Assembly: GCA_016647705.1 (NCBI GenBank)
Contig: CM028336.1
Coordinates: 7,205,380 to 7,269,379 of the forward strand
Origin: Eucommia ulmoides
Taxonomy: Eukaryota; Streptophyta; Magnoliopsida; Garryales; Eucommiaceae
Direction: 5' to 3'
DNA: 64,000 nt
The notes under the pieces are model-generated. The model saw nothing but the letters and a program-made list of their open reading frames with translations. It searched no databases and was not told the origin of the DNA. A program made the translations under genes and the position numbers. Below, piece by piece: positions 57,342 to 64,000 of the stretch; positions within the stretch are counted from its first letter, which is position 1, and every line of letters starts with the position of its first letter.

Positions 57342-57432
57342 CCCCCCCCCCCCCCCCCCTCTCTCTCTCTCTATATATATATATATACATACATGTGTGT
57401 GTGTATATATATATATATGTATGTATGTATAT
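57342..57432. repeat. compound microsatellite C18-(CT)n-(TA)n-(TG)n-(TA)n
   Basis: Eighteen C (57342-57359) are followed by CT, TA, ACAT, GTGTGT and further TA/TATG runs. The overlapping ORF is purely repeat-derived. Confidence 0.9.
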
Positions 57433-57610
57433 GTATATTAAAGTGTTGGTCCAGATATCTTTATTTCTTTTTGCAATTCCTTCTATTAGGCGATCATTTG
57501 AACGGCTTCTCTTTGTTCCTTTTTTAAGTTTTGTCCAAAAGCCAAGTTAGGTTTCAGTGCCCTCTGGATTTTCAGGTAAATTTGGACGGCATATAATGAA
57601 TTAAAAAGTA

Positions 57611-57948
57611 GGGTCAATTACACTTTGTCATTTGTGATTCGACCGAATTGCTCTTTATCCCTACAATATTTTTGTCATAGCGTATTGTACTTTAAACTAA
57701 AGTGTAACGGTTACATTTTTTGTTAAAATTAACAGTTAAATCTCAAAAAATAAAAATTAATAACTTATTCGAAATTAATTAACAATTATACAATCGGATT
57801 GAGTAAATTTTACATATTATACAATTTTGTTAAATATTTAACAATAGCTTTTAAGTATGAATCATAGGAAAATAAATGATGACAAAACTATTACAAGAGT
57901 ATAAAGTATAATTTGGCCAAATTATCGAAGGATAAAGTGTAATTAACC
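57611..57948. mobile_element. 338 bp MITE of the GGTTAATT family
   Basis: The left end GGGTCAATTACACTTTGTCA and the complement of the right end, GGTTAATTACACTTTATCC, are inverted copies continuing to ACCGAATTG/GGCCAAATT. The interior shares GTGTAACGGTTACATTTTTTG and AACAGTTAAATCTCAAAAA with the UROD-intron MITE at 48579. Target duplication is not clear. Confidence 0.75.
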
Positions 57949-58851
57949 AAAAAAGGTAATTGTTAAGTGCTCCATTGGGTTAGGATTATCTACATTTTTA
58001 AACCCTCAACAATTTGGAAGTTTGTACCTTTTATTGTAAAGTTTAAATTGTCATACATTATTGATACTCGGTAGTTTATAATAAAATGTGTCTCTTTAGA
58101 TAATTTATAATAAATTGTCATTAAGGTTGTCCAGCGAGGTGATTAGTCGAAGTGTGTGTTAACTGACCCGAACACACTTTACTATTAAAAAAAAAAAAAA
58201 AGTTTATTGCAATGATTTAATCAATATACACTTAATTTCAATTAATTTGTGTGGAAGATCTTCACATTTTCCGTCGGGCACAAAATTAAAATTTTGAGAG
58301 TTAAAAATTCAATTCTGAATTGTAAAATTCAGCTACGATGTAAATGTTAAGAGTGTAAAATATAATTTATCGCTGGAGATTTTTTAATTTTTAAATTTAT
58401 GTAATTACTTAAAGTTTTTAAATGCTAAGAAAATCATGATTAAGTTTAAGGAATTTATGTGACTATATGAATAAAGGGAGAGACTGAAGGTGCTACTTGA
58501 GGACATAAAGTGGTCCAAACAAGGCACAAGTGGTTTTGCTTTAAATGAATATTAAGACATCGGGATCTCTATCAATTAGCATTCCTTTGACCCTATATAC
58601 ATCCTTTCTTTAGTGCTCTATACTCTCTTTTGAATTTGCAAGTTTTAATTCACTTCATTAAATTTTGAAATAATACACTTTAATCCCTTACATTTTTTAA
58701 AACCATTTTATACTTTGCTGTTGTATAATAAAAATTATTAGTTGGAAAGTCATTTAGTTGTGAAATGATTTATTTATATTATTTTTTGTTGTATAAAAAT
58801 GATATTTTAGGTATTTTATGACCCAATTATTTGTGGGACCCAATCGTAAAT
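57949..58851. other. AT-rich spacer without a gene
   Basis: A-run at 58187-58201, otherwise unremarkable AT-rich sequence. No gene or complete element is seen. Confidence 0.6.
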
Positions 58852-58857
58852 TGGAAC

Positions 58858-59408
58858 TGTTGGTGTATAAAACTGGTATACACCTCGAGTATGGTCCAGT
58901 CGGATGACGGATGGGTCCTTCTACTGAGGTGGAGTCGTCGGTTAGAAATCCTTCGGGTGAGCTGGGTCCTGGAGAGACTGACCTGCTATGTCCAGAGTCC
59001 TGCTCCTTAGGGAGTGTACCTGCAGAAGGCTCAGACTGGGATTTGTCCAGGTGAAGTCCCTCCGACGTGGTAATCAGTGCTAAGAGAGAAAAAATACAGT
59101 AATGCGATAAGTAAACAAATGAACTCGCGCTTAATCTAAGTGTATTCAAGCGTATCTTGAGCTTACATAGCCCCAAATATATATAAGCGTTGGAGATGAT
59201 TAGTCGGGCCTAAACACGGTTAAGTAGTCGAAACCCTATGTTTAGCCGATAATCCGAGGTGTTTAGGAAATAATTGCCAGGCCTGGGCTTTTGGGCCCGT
59301 TTGGCGAAGCCCATGGGCCTTTGTTAGGCCTGCGATGAAAATGTTGGTGATAGTGGATACGGGGCCGGAGCCCAGGTGCTGACTTGGAGAAGTCCAAAAA
59401 ACCCCTCA
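58858..59408 (-). mobile_element. solo LTR, 551 bp, with 6 bp target duplication
   Basis: On the minus strand it starts TGAGGGGTTTTTTGG and ends ATACACCAACA, with TG...CA borders. Identical TGGAAC hexamers (plus strand) flank it at 58852-58857 and 59409-59414. A promoter-like CTTATATATATTTGG lies inside (near 59175-59189). No internal coding region or second LTR is attached, so it is best read as a solo LTR from LTR-LTR recombination. A truncated relative in opposite orientation lies at 27991-28640. Confidence 0.85.
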
Positions 59409-59544
59409 TGGAACATATGAATATATTAATATATATTCTCCTTGATGAGAAAAAGAGCTTGATATATTTATTTGCCAAAAAAATAATTTGGACGTGAATT
59501 AAAATTGTTCCTTAAAGTATCCACGTGAAGTTGTTGATTGATCT

Positions 59545-60595
59545 GTCATGTGGGTTAATCTCACATTGGTCACTGAAGAATAAGAAAAATCATTTATTAA
59601 TACTCGGGTTATTTCTGGTAGGTAAGTCCCAGATGGTGTTGAACTGATATGGATAGAAAGTAGGTTAATGACTATAACATAACTAAAGCCACATGCGCGG
59701 GCATTGGCACCGTCACCTACCGACTGGTCGATCGGGCTTGACTCGGGCCTCGGTTTGGGTCCAAGTCTTGGAAAATGTTTGGCTTGGTATTAGTATCCTT
59801 TTGGACAAAATGAATTCAAAAACCAAACTATTCCTAAACAGAGCCTAATTGTTCATGTTCGTAACATCAAAGAGTTACAAATCTGAAGATTGTTAGGAGA
59901 TACATAATAAATACCCGGTTCTTAATTCATGAGTTACAGAGTTGGTCTCTTCATTATCTTCAACTATTGTTTCTACTACCTATAAAAGGGTAGACATTCC
60001 TTAGCATATAGGCAGCCAAACTTAAGTTTGCATTCACGATTCTCATTAGAGTTTTTGAGAGAGCTCATTGTTCTTGAGAGAGTTTCAACAGTACTTTTAT
60101 GTTAAGTGGGGGTTTTGATTTCCAATGTTGGTACTAGTAGATGTTGATCATTGTATTCTGGGATGCAAACGCTCAGTCAAAGAACTGTAACGGGGCTGCT
60201 TTAAGGAAAAAACATCAATAGATTGTCTCAATCTCTTTCTTCTTGTTATTTTGTTTTATCTTTTATTCGGTAATAGAGTAAGTGTCTTCTTTTTCGTTAT
60301 ATTCAGTATTTCATCGATACACTGTAATACAAATTTTAATTTTTCCTTTTTTTATTGGTAATCTATTAATCTAGAATGTTTTCGTAACCAATAATTTTAA
60401 TCTGTTTCATTTTAATTTCTCAAATTTCTTCTCTATAATTAATTACATGATCAATTATTTTAATTATTTAATTAATTTTTGAACCACTTTTCTGATAATC
60501 TTAAAGTCGATTTTCTATACATATACAATTCTGATTTTGGTTAAAAAAAATCCAGTTGTAGAGTTCTTATATATTTTATTTTCTTTCGTAGAAAA
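59545..60595 (+). repeat. probable 5' LTR and leader of the second copia element
   Basis: The region directly upstream of gag contains TGTGGGTTAATCTCACATTGG (59549 on), a core promoter-like CCTATAAAAGGG (59979-59990) and leader-like AT-rich DNA to the gag ATG. The LTR borders and the primer-binding site could not be fixed. The other LTR lies beyond the window. Confidence 0.45.
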
Positions 60596-63500
60596 ATGTA
60601 TTCCTCTAATGATATCACTACTGCTGCAAATCAAAGTGTCACACCATTAGCTGTGACTGTGCTTATTGCACATCCTTTGCTTACTCCTCATGGAGAAAAG
60701 CAGGAGAAATTTGACAAAAGTTTCTTCAAGAGATGGCACCAGAAGATGTTGTTCTATTTGCAAATATTGAACCTTGAGAGGTTCCTCCACGAGGATGCTT
60801 TTGTCATGATCGAACAGTCTAACACACAGTCTAGAGTTGCGGTGGATGCATGGGAACACTCTGATTTTCTATACAAGAATTACATTCTGAATGGACTGAG
60901 TAATACACTCTACAACGTGAATTGCTCATTCATGATGACTAAATAACTATAACAGTCCCTGGAAAAGAAGTAGAAGACTGAAGATGTTGGGGCTAAGAAA
61001 TTTGTAGTCGGAAGATTTCTAAATAACACCCATCAGTCAGACTGAAGAGCTCCAAGTTCTATTGCACGATATTCATATAGAGGGAATGACTCTTAGTGAA
61101 TTATTTCAAGTGGCGGTTGTGATTGAGAATTTATCATTATTATGGGGTGATTTCAAGAATTGTTTCAAGCACAAACAAAAGGAGATGACTTTTGAAAATC
61201 TTGTTCTCAAATTGAGAATTGAAAAAGCGTCAAATTTCTTCTAAACGTGAGGGCCGTCATTCTATGATATCAAAAACTCATGTCATTGAAACTCACAAAA
61301 CCTTGAAGAAGAGGAAACAATCCGAATCAAGCTCAAGACAACGATTCGCGAACAAAGAATTCAAGGGCAATTACTATACTTTTGGCAAGTTGGGATACTG
61401 CGCTCAAGATTATCGCAAGAAACTTATAGCGAAGAGTAAGAAGTCTAATAATCAGACTTATGTGACAGAAGTGAAAAACCTTATTGATGAGGTTTTCGAG
61501 ATGAATTTTTCAGCAGTTGTATCTGAAGTTAATCTCGTTGATAATCAAAGAGAACAATATGTGGTTATTGGTGTTATTCACTACATATGCTCAAATAAGA
61601 AGATATTCACTCAACTGGTACAATATGGGGATAAGCTCTACATGGAGAACTTTTTAACTTCTAAAGTTGAAGGACAAGAAAAGGTTGTGCTGAAGATGAC
61701 CTCTGATAAGCAACTTACTTTGAACGATGTAATGCATGTACCCGATTTTCGTAAGAATCTGGCTTCTTGATCATCACTGAGTAAGAAAGAATTCAGATTA
61801 GTGTTTAAGTCTAACAAATTTGTGTTTACTAAGAATGATATGTATGTTGGAAAAACTATATGAATGAAGGTATTTTCAAATTTAATGTTATGACCAGTGT
61901 TTTAAAAATCGAACCGGACTGGCCGGTTCAACTGGTTGAACCGTCGACTGGCTCAGATTTCAGTCCGGTTATACCTCTAAAACCGTTTACCCCTAAAAAT
62001 CGCTCAACTTGTCGGTTCGAACCAATTCAACCGTGAATCGGTGAACCGTTCCGATTTTCTTCGAACCGGTTAAGTTTTCTTCATTCTCCAAAAACGCTGC
62101 CTTCTCCTCGCCATCTCCAAATCCAACCACCGCCGACCCTAGCCAAACACCGCCATCCCCAAATCCGACCCTCGACAATGGTTCAGCTAGCATCATGGCG
62201 ATGGAGGGAGAGAGGGATACGGCGGTGACTTAGGGTTGGAAGGCGGACCACAGTGAGATAGGGGCAGTGAGGAGATCGGAAAAATCACGGGAGGTTGTAG
62301 CGGCGGCGAAAGAAGAGGGGTGAAGTCAGAGAGGCGATAAAGAGAGAGAGAGAGCTAGAATGAGCGAGAGAGCTGAGAGAGAGAGAGAGAGATGGGGAAT
62401 TGAGAAGGAGCGGCGACACAATGAGGGTTAGAACTTAGTTGTGAGGAAATGAGGTTTATGTAGTTTTGACCTTGACCCTTGGATCAAAAGTGATCAAAGG
62501 GTCAAACATGTCTCTTTTATGACCCAAAAAATAACCCTAATTACTATAGGACACTTTCAAAATCAGTCCTAATTTATAGGATAGATATTATTTTGGGAGG
62601 AAAATTAGGTTTATATATATATTAATGACGTAATTATGACATTACCGGTTCAACTGCGGTTCGCCTACCAGTTAAACCGATGACCCGTGACCCGGTGACT
62701 TTTCTGGTTCGACGTCCGGTCCGGTTTTAAAAACATTGGTTATGACTGTAATCTCTAATAATAATAATAATAATAAAAATCGTATTTCTTTTGCTTACAT
62801 GATTGAGTCATTGGATGTATGACATGGTCATTTGGGACCTGTTAATATTGATACTTTGCGTAAATTAATTAGTAAATGTCAAAATAATACAAGTCACAAG
62901 TGTGAGACTTATGTGAAGTCAAATTTAACTCAAACTTCTTTTCATTCAATTAAACGAAAAATAAAACTTTTAGAGTTAGTGCACACAGATATTTGTAATT
63001 TAAAATTTGTATAAACTAGAGATGGAAAAAAAACACTTTGTTACTTTTATTGATAATTGTAGGAGATACTGCTATATTTATCTTTTCAGAAGTAAATATG
63101 AAGTATTAAATATGTTTATACATTATAAGACTGAAGTTGAAAATCAACTTAATAAAAAGATTAAAATGTTGCGTGGTAATAGAGCTGGAGAATATATTTA
63201 ACCTTTTGGTAAGTTGTGTGCACAATATGAAATAATTTATCAAACTACAACACCTTATTCAGTTCAGCAAAATGGAGTTGCTGAGAGAAAAAACAGAACG
63301 TTGAAAGAAATGATGAATTTTTTGTTAATAAGTTCTGATTTACCTCAGAACTTGAGATGGGAGGTTGTTTTAACAACGAATTTTGTTTTAAACAAATTAT
63401 CTAATTAGAAATTAAATAACACTCCTTATGAATTGTGGAAATGTATCATACTTAAAAGTGGTGGGTGCCTTACAAAAGTTATTGTTCCTGATCCTAAGAA

Positions 63501-64000
63501 GGTTAAAATAGGACCAAAAATTATTAATTGAGTATTCATTAAATATGGACAAAATACTAGCGCATATTGATTTTTGGTTCATAAATAAAAAAATTGAAAA
63601 TGTGCATGAGAATACGATTATTGAATAGAAAAATGCAACATTCTTTGATAATATTTTTTCTTGTAAGACTCAGGTCGAGTCGAGTTCTTTAAAATAGTGA
63701 TACTACATCTATTAATTCCCAAGAGGATGTAATTGAACTTAGACGTAGTAAAAGGAAAAAATATTCTAAATCTTTTGATCCTAATTTTTATACCTATATG
63801 ATGGAATATGAACCTCAAATATTTGGGGAGGTTATGCCTACACCCGAAGCACTTCTTTGGAAAGAGGAAGTGAATAGTGAAATTAAGTCCATCTTACAGG
63901 ATCAAACATAGGAACTAGGGGATCTTCCATCTGGAGCCAAACCACTAGGATGTAAATAGATGTTTAAGAAAAAGATGAAAGCAGATGGATTAATTAACAA
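60596..64000 (+). pseudogene. second Ty1/copia gag-pol remnant, runs off the window end
   Basis: Gag starts at ATG 60596 (FDKSFFKRWHQKMLFYLQIL, NYILNGLSNTLYNV) and stops at 60946. A second gag piece (61062-61244) and a knuckle region (61219 on) follow; the knuckle reads YYTFGKLGYCAQDYRKK, with most zinc-binding Cys/His lost. The protease motif region reads VVIGVIHYIC, lacking the catalytic Asp. After a hAT insertion (61895-62738), pre-integrase (GHLGPVNIDTLRKLISK) and integrase follow: VHTDICN, FIDNCRRYCYIYLF, then QNGVAERKNRTLKEMM, so all three acidic positions of the DD..E core remain visible. From about 63830 a reverse transcriptase start (SEIKSILQ ... KPLGCK) appears with stops. It is inactive and very decayed, and lies in opposite orientation to the copia at 21-28 kb. 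Confidence 0.85.
61895..62738. mobile_element. 844 bp hAT-type non-autonomous element with perfect 8 bp target duplication
   Basis: It starts CAGTGTTTTAAAAATCGAAC; the complement of its right end reads CAATGTTTTTAAAACCGGAC. The flanks are identical 8-mers GTTATGAC (61887-61894 and 62739-62746), the hAT target size. The sub-terminal regions are rich in CCGGTT/AACCGG motifs. The interior is GC-richer with GAGA runs (62341-62392) and no transposase. It split the copia pseudogene after that element arrived. Confidence 0.92.

Noticed and set aside
1..64000. tRNA, rRNA, snoRNA genes or a CRISPR array
   Set aside because: No cloverleaf-like gene, rRNA core sequence or regularly spaced identical repeats were found; box A/B hits belong to SINEs.

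Overview
The window is AT-rich nuclear DNA of a flowering plant, most likely a eudicot. The evidence is two intron-containing host genes that match plant families closely (a KT/HAK/KUP potassium transporter and a plastid-type uroporphyrinogen decarboxylase), plant splice signals, and a dense, nested load of plant transposons: a MULE with a plant-mobile-domain gene, Ty1/copia elements, a TRIM, tRNA-derived SINEs, Helitron ends and MITEs. I saw no rRNA or tRNA gene, no CRISPR array and no bacterial operon.

Layout. 1-6.8 kb: repeat debris, comprising a possible LTR remnant, a 430-475 bp direct repeat, a ~130 bp degenerate tandem array ending near a Helitron-like hairpin, and the 3' end of a dead LINE. 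6.8-13.9 kb: a 7.1 kb MULE with ~440-500 bp terminal inverted repeats. It carries a MURA-type transposase pseudogene and, in the same orientation, a plant mobile domain (PMD/MAIN-like) pseudogene; both have several stops and a frameshift. 14-21.4 kb: gene-free AT-rich repeats with one canonical and one near-canonical Helitron-like 3' end. 21.4-28.0 kb: a decayed minus-strand Ty1/copia element, invaded by a 732 bp MITE and cut off on its right by an LTR fragment.

30.2-36.8 kb: a KUP2-like potassium transporter gene (+), nine coding exons, predicted 770 aa, apparently intact, with an upstream ORF in a spliced leader. Its introns hold a SINE, a nearly complete TRIM and an inverted-repeat element with a four-copy 94 bp tandem repeat. 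37.4-41.7 kb: a candidate 4.3 kb non-autonomous Helitron (-). 41.9-43.2 kb: a trinucleotide-rich minisatellite interrupted by exon-like fragments with a 180 bp duplication. 44.7 kb: two adjacent near-perfect hairpins. 45.2-51.1 kb: a uroporphyrinogen decarboxylase gene (+), six exons, predicted 391 aa, intact, with a short uORF ending one base before the start, a GC-AG intron and a 3 kb last intron containing a tandem duplication with a MITE in one copy only.

51-64 kb: gene-free repeats including a 231 bp MITE with a perfect 9 bp target duplication, two tRNA-derived SINEs, a 551 bp solo LTR with a 6 bp target duplication, and a degraded plus-strand copia element running off the window end, split by an 844 bp hAT-type element with a perfect 8 bp target duplication.

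The two host genes are not functionally linked: one moves potassium across a membrane, the other makes coproporphyrinogen III for heme and chlorophyll. What they share is intron content: a palindromic dispersed repeat containing GTTTCTGTTCC recurs in both genes and between them. All gene identities come from recognising the translated sequence. No database search was run.
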